Shown: positions 25,025-34,246, counted from the first letter of the stretch. The stretch is DNA of 64,000 nt from Bacteroidota bacterium (GCA_013288385.1 JABDBZ010000004.1:1-64000), one strand, 5' to 3'. Translations and numbers: made by a program. The notes: generated by a model not told the origin, from the letters alone.

Positions 25025-27361
25025 CTAGATAATATTCTTATTTCCTTTTCGCGTTTCTTTAAATTCTTTTCTTGGCGGTTCGTCATTTAATTCATTCATT
25101 TCCTGAATAGCTTTCTGTAAAGGTTCCGGAGGTTCACCTTTGTAATTTATTTTATAAAATGAAAATCCGTTGTAGGGAATTATATTATTATCTTCCTTTA
25201 TTTTTACTTGTTTTTCAACTGCATTTTTAGCAAAATAAAACATAAACACTTTTATTCTATTTTTCTTTAATTGCTGAAATCTGGCATTTACTAAATTTGA
25301 TCCTACAAGTTCAGTACATTTATCTTGCACAGTGAACATCAAAGGATTTTTTACTTCTTTATTTAAATAGTGAATAAATAAAGAATCTTTAATTGATAGC
25401 TTATTAACCGTCTCAGAATCTGCCTTACAAAAAGAATCCGATTTTTTATGATTAACTGTAAGGAAATATTTTTTCTTCGCTTCAAAAAACAGAATATATT
25501 CTTTTTCTTTAATAGCATAATTTTGAGGGTAAACTGTAATGGTTGCCTTCGGGTTTTCAACCAGGAAATCCGCCATTTTTTGAATAAATTTTTCCTGGTT
25601 ACTTTCAAGTGAGTTACTTCTCATTTTCCATCTTAATGTCAACGATTTCTCAATTTCAGTTTCAACATTTCTCACTTTTACTCTGTACGGCGTTGTTACA
25701 GGTTTAACAAAAATATTTACGAGCAAATCTAAAAACACATCCTTCAAATGAAATTTAGGATTCTTCAGGTTACCGGTTATTGGAATTTGGTAATCAATAA
25801 CATTTCCTCTTTCGCGAATTAAAGCTAATATAAGCGGCATAGGAATCCATTTCAAATCTTTATTCTTAATTCGCTTCGTTACACTTGGATCAATTACTAC
25901 CACATGATTATCACTTTCAATAATTCCATTTTTCACATTCCAGTTACCATTAAATTCCATAGTTCCCCTGTCAATAGGAAAAGAAGTGAAAGATATAATG
26001 TATGGATTGAACATAGCTGTAGACAAATTTCCCAAATGATATTGTAAATCAAAATCCTGTTCATCTTTAGGATTAATACTAAGTCTTGTTGAAATATTAC
26101 CATACGGCTTGATCCCGGATTTAAGAGATGCGTTAACACGATCGTGATTTTTATTAACCGAATCCGCAATAAAATACAATGGATTTAATGCCGCAGAAAA
26201 TTTCTCGCTCTCAGAGAAATCATTAAATTTAAAATCACCATTATAAATCGCAAGTCTGTTAATTTTGTAATTACTTTTAAAGAAATTTTTTGATATCTCA
26301 TTAATATAATGAGCTATTTCGATAATAAGGTTAAATTTTGAAGGATTAGCATTTACATTTTTTACGTTCGAACCACTTTTCCCAAATATGGTTTGCAAAT
26401 TATCTAAATGATCATAAAGTTCATATTTTACATAAGGATGTGCAAGAGATATTGAATCGAATATATATTTTAAATTTTTCGGACTTAATTCGTTTGTTAC
26501 AACTGTCATCTTATCAAACGAAGCATAATCTTCTTTAGGATTTTTACCAAAATGAAAATCATTAATGGCAAACATTCCTTTAATGGTTACATCTTGCTTG
26601 TCCTTAAAACTACCCGTGGCTTTAACATCAGCATCAAGGTTAGCTGAAAAAGTTCCATAATTAGTTAAATCTTTAAGATATTGCTGGATAATATTTAAAT
26701 CGTATTTATTTATTACAGCAGAATATGCGTAATTCAAATTTTCTAAATTAATTGTACAATTTCCTTTTATACTCCCACTTCCCATACCAGACAAAAAATA
26801 AAGCCTGGCAGCAATTGTATCGGCATCCCAGTTTTTGCCTGCACTTTCAATATGTACATTTTTAATAAAATAGTCTATAGGAATTTCCCTTTCATGGTAG
26901 TAAAATTCTCCATCACTTATTTTTATGTCAAAAATATTAAATTTAACAGGTGATTTTGTCTCATGTGAATCTCCCTTTCTTGAAAATTTTTCAATAAGAT
27001 CATCAAAGTTTAAATCTTTTTTATTTTGAATAATTATTCCTTTAGGATGATCTAAAGTGCATTGGCTTATCTCATACGTTTTAGAAAATAATTTAAGCAT
27101 TTCAATATTTATGCTTAAACCATTTGCAGAAAAGAAAACACTATCACTATTTTGCTCATAAATTTTAAGATCGTCCAAATGAATATACCCCGTAAATGGG
27201 TTTACATACGCCCAATCAATTGTAATTTCCCGACCTATATATTTCTTGTCGTATTTTTGAATTAAATATTTTGAAATAGGTGAAATAAATAAAATAACAA
27301 CTATTATACTGATCAAAATAAAGCAACCTAAAACAAAGAATGTTTTTTTAATTTTATGCAT
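25025..27361 (-). CDS. DUF748/AsmA-like envelope protein
   Basis: A 778-residue protein with an N-terminal membrane anchor (VLGCFILISIIVVILFI) and a long periplasmic part of AsmA/DUF748 type. Visible elements are GREITIDWAYVNPFTGYIHLDDLKI, KFNIFDIKISDGEFYYHERE, FDLQYHLGNLSTAMFNPYI and the segment around RGTMEFNGNWNVKNG. The C-terminus is Lys-rich. Recent work links AsmA-like proteins to phospholipid transport across the periplasm; applying that here is inference, but two MCE operons flank it. TTTG of its promoter lies only 8 nt before the ATG. Confidence 0.87.
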   Translation of the reverse strand: MHKIKKTFFVLGCFILISIIVVILFISPISKYLIQKYDKKYIGREITIDWAYVNPFTGYIHLDDLKIYEQNSDSVFFSANGLSINIEMLKLFSKTYEISQCTLDHPKGIIIQNKKDLNFDDLIEKFSRKGDSHETKSPVKFNIFDIKISDGEFYYHEREIPIDYFIKNVHIESAGKNWDADTIAARLYFLSGMGSGSIKGNCTINLENLNYAYSAVINKYDLNIIQQYLKDLTNYGTFSANLDADVKATGSFKDKQDVTIKGMFAINDFHFGKNPKEDYASFDKMTVVTNELSPKNLKYIFDSISLAHPYVKYELYDHLDNLQTIFGKSGSNVKNVNANPSKFNLIIEIAHYINEISKNFFKSNYKINRLAIYNGDFKFNDFSESEKFSAALNPLYFIADSVNKNHDRVNASLKSGIKPYGNISTRLSINPKDEQDFDLQYHLGNLSTAMFNPYIISFTSFPIDRGTMEFNGNWNVKNGIIESDNHVVVIDPSVTKRIKNKDLKWIPMPLILALIRERGNVIDYQIPITGNLKNPKFHLKDVFLDLLVNIFVKPVTTPYRVKVRNVETEIEKSLTLRWKMRSNSLESNQEKFIQKMADFLVENPKATITVYPQNYAIKEKEYILFFEAKKKYFLTVNHKKSDSFCKADSETVNKLSIKDSLFIHYLNKEVKNPLMFTVQDKCTELVGSNLVNARFQQLKKNRIKVFMFYFAKNAVEKQVKIKEDNNIIPYNGFSFYKINYKGEPPEPLQKAIQEMNELNDEPPRKEFKETRKGNKNII

Positions 27362-27369
27362 CTACTTTT

Positions 27370-27435
27370 CAAAGGTGGTAACCCTAAATGCAATAAGCAT
27401 TATATAAATTCGGGATTATCTTGTATAATTCACAC
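27370..27435 (-). promoter_or_regulatory. 66-nt island promoter, DUF748 gene
   Basis: GTGTGAAT (27428-27435), 22 nt with ATACAA, ATATAAT, 25 nt, TTTG (27370-27373). The start codon ends 8 nt downstream of TTTG, which predicts a leaderless or nearly leaderless mRNA. Confidence 0.7.
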
Positions 27436-27454
27436 GTTCACTTTCAGATCTACT

Positions 27455-28324
27455 TTATTTCTTTAATTCCATTTTTCCGTTTTTGGTAAGATCAACATGG
27501 AGCGATTCTTTAACGGGATCTATAGATTCGAGCATTGTATGTAAAGTTAATTCGTAATTATACTTATCTTTATTCATAACTATTTGAAAAATAGTTTTAC
27601 CCATATTTGTCACGTTTATATCGAGCGGAAGCTCAACAAAAGTTGTTCCCTTAGCTTTAATATTAATCGGTTTAGAGCATGTTCCTTTTAAACTTCCCGC
27701 CTTCAAAATCTTCATTGAATACCTCATATCTCTTATCGTTAATTTAACAGGTCCATAATTAACTATTTTGATTTTCGCGACTGCCTGAATAGATCTCAGT
27801 CTTATCTTCTTGAACTTAACTTCTACAATTTCCAAATCCGGGGGTTGTGGTATTTTTAATTTCGCTGATTTATTGATTGGTATTTCCGACCTTCCCAAAA
27901 ATGTAGAATATTGAAGCGAAACATTAATGGAATAGCTTGCGCTGTCTCCTTTTCTTCTTTCTGATTTAAGATCTTTCACAATAGACATATATGGAATCTT
28001 CAAAGAAAAATCGATCGTGTCTTTTCCATGACCCCGTAATAAGATTCCCAGAGATTTTTTGTTTTCCAAATACGCTTTCCCAAATAAACACACTTTATAT
28101 TTAATAGTATCTATTTCTATTTTCAGGAAAGACTTATTCTTTATAATGAGCTTAGAATTCACATATGATGTATCATTTTTTATTTCTATATGTATATCTC
28201 CCAGCTGCTCAACTGTAGGTACGAAATATGCAATTATAGATGCCTTACAAAAGAAAATAATTCCGCCAGAAATAATTGCAACAATAAGGATAAAAATACC
28301 AATGTACTTAATTTTTTTTCTCAT
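27455..28324 (-). CDS. LEA type-2-like periplasmic protein of second MCE operon
   Basis: A 289-residue protein with an N-terminal membrane anchor (YIGIFILIVAIISGGIIFF) and two beta-sandwich-like segments of LEA-14/WHy type. The signs are the pattern IEVEVKFKKIRLRSIQAVAKIKIVNYGPVKLTIRDM and the closing THTMLESIDPVKESLHVDLTKNGKMELKK. It overlaps the start of the MlaD gene by 17 bp, so it is the last gene of the second MCE operon. It probably acts in the periplasm with the MCE ring. Confidence 0.7.
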   Translation of the reverse strand: MRKKIKYIGIFILIVAIISGGIIFFCKASIIAYFVPTVEQLGDIHIEIKNDTSYVNSKLIIKNKSFLKIEIDTIKYKVCLFGKAYLENKKSLGILLRGHGKDTIDFSLKIPYMSIVKDLKSERRKGDSASYSINVSLQYSTFLGRSEIPINKSAKLKIPQPPDLEIVEVKFKKIRLRSIQAVAKIKIVNYGPVKLTIRDMRYSMKILKAGSLKGTCSKPINIKAKGTTFVELPLDINVTNMGKTIFQIVMNKDKYNYELTLHTMLESIDPVKESLHVDLTKNGKMELKK

Positions 28325-29255
28325 CCTTTTTGGCTTGTTTTTTAAAATATCGTCTTAATAAAAAGCTATGTTGAAGACCTTCCAAATCTTTATTTAAATT
28401 TTTAGAACTACTCTCCATATTACTTATTGTCGCTTTTAAATTAGAGCCGGCTTGCTCATCGTGTAATAATATTCCTACAGGACTCTTCGTGTTCTCACTC
28501 TCTGCTTTCAGATTATTAATTAGAACATTTGCGGAGTCGGCTACTTTGTGTAATTTCAAAATAGATGCTTTCATTGAATTGAAAACAATGGTATCAGTAA
28601 CGAGACTATTAGCTAATGTGCCGCTCTTATTTAATTTAGAAGTAAAATTAGCGAGTGAAGCAATTAATACCTGAGTATTTGCAGAAGCTTTTTGAAGTGA
28701 TTTTGCAGTAGATGCAATATTATTATAAACAGAATCACTATTAATCAGTTTGCCAATTGTTCCTTCTCCATTTGCGAGTTTTTTAGTGAGCTTTAAAATA
28801 TTCATATTATTTTCTTGTAGTGTAGTCATAATGTTTTCAGTGGATAGCATGGCTTCATTCGAAAGTGTATCGCCTTCTTCAATTTCCGGTGCTAAAAAAG
28901 TTCCACCATAAATAACCAAAATTTTATTTCCGATAAATCCATCAGTACTTACTTTAACCTTAGCATCCCTACGAATATATTGTTTTGACTCGATATTAAT
29001 ATTCATAACAACTTTTACCTGTGACTTTCCAAAAATCTGCATTTTTTTTACTGTTCCTATTTTAACGCCTGAAAACCAAATATTGTTTCCTGTTTGTAGA
29101 CCATTTACATCTCCGAATATTGTTGATACAGTCATTTTTCTTTGAAATGTAGAATGAAGGTTACCTATTGTTAATACTCCACCAACAAGAAATATCAATC
29201 CGATAATAATGAAAACACCTACTCCTATTGCACGTTTATTTACTGGTTCATTCAT
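28308..29255 (-). CDS. MCE/MlaD protein with helical extension, second system
   Basis: A 315-residue protein: membrane segment at about 10-30 (GVGVFIIIGLIFLVGGVLTIG), MCE domain at about 38-120 (VSTIFGDVNGLQTGNNIWFSGVKIG and STDGFIGNKILVIYGG), then a long helical region (about 130-300). In other MCE proteins such regions form needles or tunnels across the periplasm. It ends in a basic tail (RRYFKKQAKKDEKK). It is clearly paralogous to 11989-12693. Confidence 0.92.
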   Translation of the reverse strand: MNEPVNKRAIGVGVFIIIGLIFLVGGVLTIGNLHSTFQRKMTVSTIFGDVNGLQTGNNIWFSGVKIGTVKKMQIFGKSQVKVVMNINIESKQYIRRDAKVKVSTDGFIGNKILVIYGGTFLAPEIEEGDTLSNEAMLSTENIMTTLQENNMNILKLTKKLANGEGTIGKLINSDSVYNNIASTAKSLQKASANTQVLIASLANFTSKLNKSGTLANSLVTDTIVFNSMKASILKLHKVADSANVLINNLKAESENTKSPVGILLHDEQAGSNLKATISNMESSSKNLNKDLEGLQHSFLLRRYFKKQAKKDEKKN

Positions 29256-29258
29256 GAT

Positions 29259-30044
29259 TTATTGTATAAAATTATAGTCAAAAAAACTCTTTATCTCTTT
29301 GTTATCCTTATGAGAACTTTTGGGATCAAACACTTCATCAAATTTCCCGATCTTCTCAAATTTTCCATCTAACAACATGGCAACTCTGCTTCCTGTTTCT
29401 TTGGCGCAAGTAAGATCATGCGTAATGATAATAGAAGTTGTATTGTACTTTTTTTGAACATCATTAATTAGTTTATTAATTTCTTCACTTGTAATTGGGT
29501 CTAATCCCGAGGTAGGTTCATCATATAACATAATTTCCGGCTTCAAAATTAAAGTCCTCGCAATTCCAATTCTTTTTCTTTGGCCACCGGAAAGATCACC
29601 AGGCATTTCATTAATTTTTTCTTTTAAACCAACTGCTTCTAAAACTTCTTCCACAGCTTTTTTAACTTCTCCTTTATTTACGTCTTTTTTATTCATCGTT
29701 AATGGAAATTCAAGATTCTGCCGCACATTCATACTATCATATAAAGCACTATTTTGAAATGAGAACCCGATTCGCAATCGCAAAGCATCCAAATCCTTTC
29801 CTGATAATTTATCAACTTCTTTGCCAAAAACTTTTACAGTGCCTTTGTCGAATGATAATAAACCGACAAGAATTTTTATGAGAACAGATTTTCCGGATCC
29901 TGAACGACCTAATACAACCATATTCTCTCCCTTTGAAATTTCAAGGTTAATATCTTTCAAAACATCCTTATCACCAAATGATTTATATAATCCTTTGATA
30001 GAGATAATCGGTTCCTGATCTTTTTTTACTTCCTGTTTTTCCAT
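29259..30044 (-). CDS. ABC transporter ATPase of MlaF type, second system
   Basis: A 261-residue ATPase with Walker A GRSGSGKS (46-53), signature LSGGQRKR, Walker B IMLYDEPTSGLDP and IIITHD. It is 3 bp from the permease gene and 3 bp from mlaD. Relative to the first-system ATPase it carries a longer N-terminus and an extra C-terminal segment (DPKSSHKDNKEIKSFF). Confidence 0.93.
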   Translation of the reverse strand: MEKQEVKKDQEPIISIKGLYKSFGDKDVLKDINLEISKGENMVVLGRSGSGKSVLIKILVGLLSFDKGTVKVFGKEVDKLSGKDLDALRLRIGFSFQNSALYDSMNVRQNLEFPLTMNKKDVNKGEVKKAVEEVLEAVGLKEKINEMPGDLSGGQRKRIGIARTLILKPEIMLYDEPTSGLDPITSEEINKLINDVQKKYNTTSIIITHDLTCAKETGSRVAMLLDGKFEKIGKFDEVFDPKSSHKDNKEIKSFFDYNFIQ

Positions 30045-30047
30045 AAT

Positions 30048-30842
30048 CTAATAATCCCTGATCCAATTAGCCATTTGCACAATTACAACCTCCTCAATAA
30101 ATACCAGAAACATTGCAAGAACTACCGCTTGGTTGGCAGCCTTTCCTACACCTTGCGTTCCGTTGGTTGCATTATATCCTTTGTAACATCCAATCATCCC
30201 GATAGTAAATCCAAATACAATTGATTTAGCAAGAGAAGAAAATATATCCAAAAAAGTTATGGTTGAAAATCCATTATGAAAAAAACTGACAATACTTGTT
30301 GCTTCATTTTTATGTACACTGAAATAAGAACCCATTAGTGCGACAAAACCACAATACAAACCCAGTATTGGTATAGTTATGGTACATGCTAATACGCGTG
30401 TAGATACCAGGTATTTAAATGGATTAATTGCAGAGACTTCCATTGCATCTATTTGTTCTGTTACTTTCATAGAACCCAACTCTGCTCCAATACTGGAACC
30501 AACTTTTCCTGCACAAATTAATCCTGTAACCAATGATCCTAATGCTCTCACTATAGCAATTGAAATTAAGGATGGTAACCAGGATGTGGCACCAAACTCA
30601 GCTAGCGAGGGTCTCGATTGTTTGGTAAAAACAATTCCAGTAACAAAACCTGTGAGTGTAATTAAAGGAAGTGATTTTAAACCAAGCTCAAAACATTGAT
30701 TGATGATTTCTTTAAAATGAAATGGTGGATGAATCACTTCCTTAAAAAAACGAATTACAAATCTGTAAGCTTTGTAAACATCAGTAAAATATTGATCAAT
30801 TCCTTTCGAAAATAAATATCTACGTTGGGAAGAATTCATCAC
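30048..30842 (-). CDS. MlaE-type ABC permease, second system
   Basis: A 264-residue DUF140 permease with the signature ELGSMKVTEQIDAMEVSAINP and about five membrane segments, paralogous to 13447-14283. It is followed by the ATPase and MCE genes in the classic order, so the window contains two complete E-F-D sets. It is preceded by a PorE-like OmpA gene in the same transcript. Confidence 0.92.
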   Translation of the reverse strand: MMNSSQRRYLFSKGIDQYFTDVYKAYRFVIRFFKEVIHPPFHFKEIINQCFELGLKSLPLITLTGFVTGIVFTKQSRPSLAEFGATSWLPSLISIAIVRALGSLVTGLICAGKVGSSIGAELGSMKVTEQIDAMEVSAINPFKYLVSTRVLACTITIPILGLYCGFVALMGSYFSVHKNEATSIVSFFHNGFSTITFLDIFSSLAKSIVFGFTIGMIGCYKGYNATNGTQGVGKAANQAVVLAMFLVFIEEVVIVQMANWIRDY

Positions 30843-30866
30843 TTTATTTATACTTCAGTTATTGGT

Positions 30867-32891
30867 TTATTTATTTATTTCCGTTATTTTAAATTCTACT
30901 CTTCTATTCAATTGTCTTCCTTCAGGATTATCATCACCGTTTTCTTTTGCATTTGGAGCTACGGGCATTTTTTCACCATATCCTTTAGCCGTCATACGAT
31001 CAGCAGGAATCCCGCTCTCAAGTAAACGTTTTACAACAGACTGAGCTCGCTCATCGGATAGTTTTTGGTTGTATTTATCATCTCCTTTACTATCTGTATA
31101 TGCAGAAATTTCTACTTTCACTTTTGGATTAGCTTTCATAAAATGGACAACGTTTTTAATTTCCACCTTAGAGATTGGTCTTAAAGTTGCTTTATCAAAA
31201 TCAAAGAAAATATTTTTCAAAATAACTTTTGACCCTACAATAATTGGGTCTAAAATAATTGGTCTGTATATTTCATAGTAGTTCGATTCCTTTGGTACTT
31301 CCATATTATCTGAATAAAACAAATTTCCTTCCGAGTTATATGTTATATTATAATTTCTTCCCGGTGTAAGTATAAAAACATACTGACCCGTTTTGCTATT
31401 TGGACGATAAACCCCAACTACTTCTTCTGTTTCATTATCAGTTACAATAATCTCAACATCCTTTACCGGTTTACCAGATTGATCTGTCACAACACCTTTC
31501 ATTAAAGTAAGTGGCGTTTCTTTTCGATCAGGAAATGTAATTACATAATTATCTTTTTCTCCCAATCCGTCTTTTCGAAAAGAAGATAAATAAGCTGTTT
31601 TATTATTCGGACTAACCACATAAAAAACATCATCGTCGGTTGTATTTACCGGATAACCTATATTCACAGGTTCCGACCAGGTTCTATCATTAGAAAGAAG
31701 GCTTGTAAAAATATCAAAACCACCCATTGTATTATGACCTTTAGAGCTGAATGACAAACTAACACCATCCGGATGTATAAATGGAGCGTCCTCATCATAA
31801 ATTGTATTTACGGTAGGTCCTAAATTTACGGCCTTACCCCAGTCACCTTCCGGAGTTAGCCTACTCATATAAATATCTCTGCCTCCAAAACCACCAGGCC
31901 TGTTACTTATAAAATAAATTGCGCTGCCATCAGCAGAAATAGAAGCACTTGGTTCCCAATATTTAGAATTTATATTTTCATTTAGTTTCACTGGTTTACT
32001 CCACACGTCTCCATTTAATGTAGTTTTATATATGTTGCCATCTCCTAAATCATCTTTATAAATTAAAATCGTTTGTCCATCCGGAGAAATACCAACCGTG
32101 GCCTCACACCCATCTGTATTAATTGGGTCACCAATGCCGGTAGCTTTTGACCAACCGGCTTTTGTTTTGGTTGAAATATAAATATCTTCCATGTAATTAC
32201 CTTCTTCATCTTTCAGTCCACCTTTTGTATCTGATCTCCGAGAAGTGAATAAAAGTGTGTTTTGATCAGCAGTTAAAACGGCAGAGTAATCTGCATAAGT
32301 AGAGTTAACATTACTCCCAAGATTTTCTACTTTAATATTTACAGGATCTGCCACTAAACGCTTTCCCGTTTTACACATTTCTATCTCATGATTTGTTTCA
32401 TCAAGTAAATTTTTGTCTGTATTATTGTTTTCTGCCATGAGAGATTTATATTTTTCATATTCCTCAATAGCTTTATCGAATTGATAATTTAAGTGATAGG
32501 CATCACCCAAATATTTATATGCAACAAGTGGTGCTTTGCGTTCTTTATAAGAACTCCCATTATAATTATTTGAAACAACCGTAACAGCTTTGCTGAAATA
32601 CGGTATTGCCTGTGTCACATCGCTTCTTGAAGATAGGTAACACACTCCCAGTTTAAAAGCTAAATTCATGTTTGTAGGATCTTGTTTATAGAGTTCTAGA
32701 AAAATGTCACGTGCTTCTGCATAACCACCTTTTGTTCTATTAGGGTCTTTATTTTTACCATCCTGATAAATAGCAGAAAATATTTTTTCCGCACGATCAA
32801 AATCTTTCTCGTTACTAACTTTATTGGTTTGAGCGTAAAAACTGTTTATATCAGATAAGGATATAATAGCTAGGAAACTGAAAATTTTCAT
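30867..32891 (-). CDS. TPR-PD40-OmpA protein (PorE-like architecture)
   Basis: A 674-residue protein: signal peptide, TPR region (about 35-190; AEARDIFLELYKQDPTNM, YKYLGDAYHLNYQFDKAIEEY), PD40 beta-propeller (about 215-445; repeats around GCEATVGISPDGQTILIY and EPSASISADGSAIYFISNRPGG), a carboxypeptidase-regulatory-like sandwich (about 460-530) and a C-terminal OmpA domain (FFDFDKATLRPISK, ISAYTDSKGDDKYN, RQLNRRVEFKI). This order matches PorE of the type IX secretion machinery, but many paralogues share it. It leads the second MCE operon behind the promoter at 32926. Confidence 0.92.
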   Translation of the reverse strand: MKIFSFLAIISLSDINSFYAQTNKVSNEKDFDRAEKIFSAIYQDGKNKDPNRTKGGYAEARDIFLELYKQDPTNMNLAFKLGVCYLSSRSDVTQAIPYFSKAVTVVSNNYNGSSYKERKAPLVAYKYLGDAYHLNYQFDKAIEEYEKYKSLMAENNNTDKNLLDETNHEIEMCKTGKRLVADPVNIKVENLGSNVNSTYADYSAVLTADQNTLLFTSRRSDTKGGLKDEEGNYMEDIYISTKTKAGWSKATGIGDPINTDGCEATVGISPDGQTILIYKDDLGDGNIYKTTLNGDVWSKPVKLNENINSKYWEPSASISADGSAIYFISNRPGGFGGRDIYMSRLTPEGDWGKAVNLGPTVNTIYDEDAPFIHPDGVSLSFSSKGHNTMGGFDIFTSLLSNDRTWSEPVNIGYPVNTTDDDVFYVVSPNNKTAYLSSFRKDGLGEKDNYVITFPDRKETPLTLMKGVVTDQSGKPVKDVEIIVTDNETEEVVGVYRPNSKTGQYVFILTPGRNYNITYNSEGNLFYSDNMEVPKESNYYEIYRPIILDPIIVGSKVILKNIFFDFDKATLRPISKVEIKNVVHFMKANPKVKVEISAYTDSKGDDKYNQKLSDERAQSVVKRLLESGIPADRMTAKGYGEKMPVAPNAKENGDDNPEGRQLNRRVEFKITEINK

Positions 32892-32925
32892 TAAGTTTAT
32901 TTTATTTGTTCATTATTAATATATT

Positions 32926-32991
32926 CAAAGATGGAACCTTTATAGTAAGTAAGTATTACACAGCTTTTGAAATAAGTTGTATCATTCACAC
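32926..32991 (-). promoter_or_regulatory. 66-nt island promoter, OmpA-MCE operon 2
   Basis: GTGTGAAT (32984-32991), 22 nt with ATACAA, GTGTAAT, 25 nt, TTTG (32926-32929), 35 nt before the start codon. Confidence 0.75.
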
Positions 32992-33008
32992 TTTTAATGT
33001 CTGTTCAC

Positions 33009-33038
33009 AAAAAAAATGCCGGTTAATTAACCGGCATT
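33009..33038 (-). terminator. Terminator after the small disordered protein genes
   Basis: A perfect palindrome (AATGCCGG TTAATTAA CCGGCATT) is followed on the minus strand by eight T. It closes the transcript of the two small genes at 33070-33543 just before the next promoter. Confidence 0.9.
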
Positions 33039-33069
33039 CCAATTGTAAGATTCGTTTAAATCAACCAAT

Positions 33070-33288
33070 TTATTGTTTGTTTCCTTGGTTATTCTCTTGT
33101 TTTGCAGTAGGAGTTTTAGTTTCGCGAGAAGTATTTTCTTCAGTTGGCTGATTGGTTTCTTCTTCGGAAGTAGTTTCCTCTTGTTGAGATTTATTCTGAT
33201 TTTGCTCAGTTTTAGGGGTTTTCTGTTGACCATTTTGATTTACATTTTGGTTAACATTTTCGGTTGGGTTTTTTTGATTTTCTGACAT
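33070..33288 (-). CDS. Small disordered Gln/Asn/Glu-rich protein
   Basis: A 72-residue protein made almost only of Asn, Gln, Glu, Lys, Thr and Ser, with repeats of the type NVNQNVNQNGQQ and EETTSEEETNQPTEE and no hydrophobic core. It is one of three such proteins in the island. It lies directly before a perfect terminator and after a second small polar gene, in the same direction. A hydrophilin-like protective role is inference. Confidence 0.6.
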   Translation of the reverse strand: MSENQKNPTENVNQNVNQNGQQKTPKTEQNQNKSQQEETTSEEETNQPTEENTSRETKTPTAKQENNQGNKQ

Positions 33289-33345
33289 GATTTCTTTTTT
33301 AATTTGTTTAAATTTTAATTAGTTAGCCGAATTAGATTCTAAATA

Positions 33346-33543
33346 CTACTTTTTAGAAAAAGATTTCTCTTTTTTTGAATCCTGATCCGTTGATTTTTTC
33401 CCTTGAGGTTCAATGGTTTTTTCATTGTTTTTCTTGTTGCCATCTTGCAATTTGTTTTCTTCCTTACCGGAAGTGTTATTCTTGTCTGCGTTTAAAGCCG
33501 ACTGAGTTTTTTTGTCTTTAGACAAATCTTCGTTGTTTTTCAT
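33346..33543 (-). CDS. Small disordered Lys/Asn-rich protein
   Basis: A 65-residue polar protein (many Lys, Asn, Asp, Ser; ends KSFSKK). It is the first gene after the 66-nt promoter at 33585, which supports it as a real gene despite its short, low-complexity frame. The putative leader carries the inverted repeat at 33562-33577. Confidence 0.65.
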   Translation of the reverse strand: MKNNEDLSKDKKTQSALNADKNNTSGKEENKLQDGNKKNNEKTIEPQGKKSTDQDSKKEKSFSKK

Positions 33544-33561
33544 TTGATTTCATTTTATATT

Positions 33562-33577
33562 GTGAATGAATTTTCAC
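33562..33577 (-). promoter_or_regulatory. Inverted repeat downstream of the 33585 promoter
   Basis: GTGAATGAATTTTCAC on the plus strand, 7 nt beyond the TTTG box. Third copy of the element first seen at 21337-21352. Confidence 0.5.
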
Positions 33578-33584
33578 AACACTA

Positions 33585-33650
33585 CAAAGGTCATCAATCC
33601 AAAAGCAACATCTCTTATACAAGTAAATGAATGATTTATAATATTCACGC
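33585..33650 (-). promoter_or_regulatory. 66-nt island promoter, small disordered protein genes
   Basis: GCGTGAAT (33643-33650), 22 nt with TTATAA, GTATAAG, 25 nt, TTTG (33585-33588). The boxes are weaker but the spacing is exact. Confidence 0.65.
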
Positions 33651-33730
33651 ATTTATAATTGTTAGGATTTATTGTGCTTTAATTTGGTTTTAAAACATTT
33701 AGAATTTAAGCAGAAGCCGAAAGCTTTGCT

Positions 33731-34198
33731 TCACTTGTAACAGGAATATTTAATATTTCTGAGATCAAACATTTTTTTTTCGGCTTCTTTAACTACTTCA
33801 GAAAAATCATCCGCACTAATGTTAGGTACACTGCCAGTTATAGAAAGATGAACAGTTGTAATTTTTAGGCCTTCCATCATAACACCTGCTTTTGTATCAA
33901 GGGAAGTTGGGTTAAATCCTTTCTTACTTAAAATGGCCGCAACCGACATTGTAAAACAGCCTGCATGAGCTGCCGCAAGTAACTCCTCAGGATTAGTTCC
34001 CTTTTCTCCATTTTCAAAGCGTGTTTTAAAACTATAATTCACTTTCTTTAAAGTTCCGCTCTGCGTGCTTATGCTACCTTTACCTTCTTTAAAATTACCA
34101 GCCCAGTTTGCACTTGCAGTACGTTCTTGTCCTGCTTTTTTTTCTGTTGTAGGATTACTTATGTTCTCCTTTTCAACTGATGTAGTTTTGTCTTCCAT
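33731..34198 (-). CDS. OsmC family peroxiredoxin-like protein, frameshifted near the end
   Basis: The 155-residue frame has a polar N-terminus, then an OsmC domain (SANWAGNFKEGKGSISTQSG, GTNPEELLAAAHAGCFTMS with the peroxidatic Cys at 81, and GVMMEGLKITTVHLSITGSV). The family's second Cys normally follows the EAEK block. Here the reading goes off at an A-tract near 33772-33780 and ends KMFDLRNIKYSCYK. One A less would give KKCLISEILNIPVTSEAKL, the expected OsmC ending, with a stop near 33706. So the gene is either disrupted or carries a sequence error. It shares the YceI transcript. Its role would be detoxifying organic peroxides. Confidence 0.85.
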   Translation of the reverse strand: MEDKTTSVEKENISNPTTEKKAGQERTASANWAGNFKEGKGSISTQSGTLKKVNYSFKTRFENGEKGTNPEELLAAAHAGCFTMSVAAILSKKGFNPTSLDTKAGVMMEGLKITTVHLSITGSVPNISADDFSEVVKEAEKKMFDLRNIKYSCYK

Positions 34199-34246
34199 TT
34201 TATTTTATGTTTAATTTGTTTTTATTTTAAAATAATTAGTCAAAAC

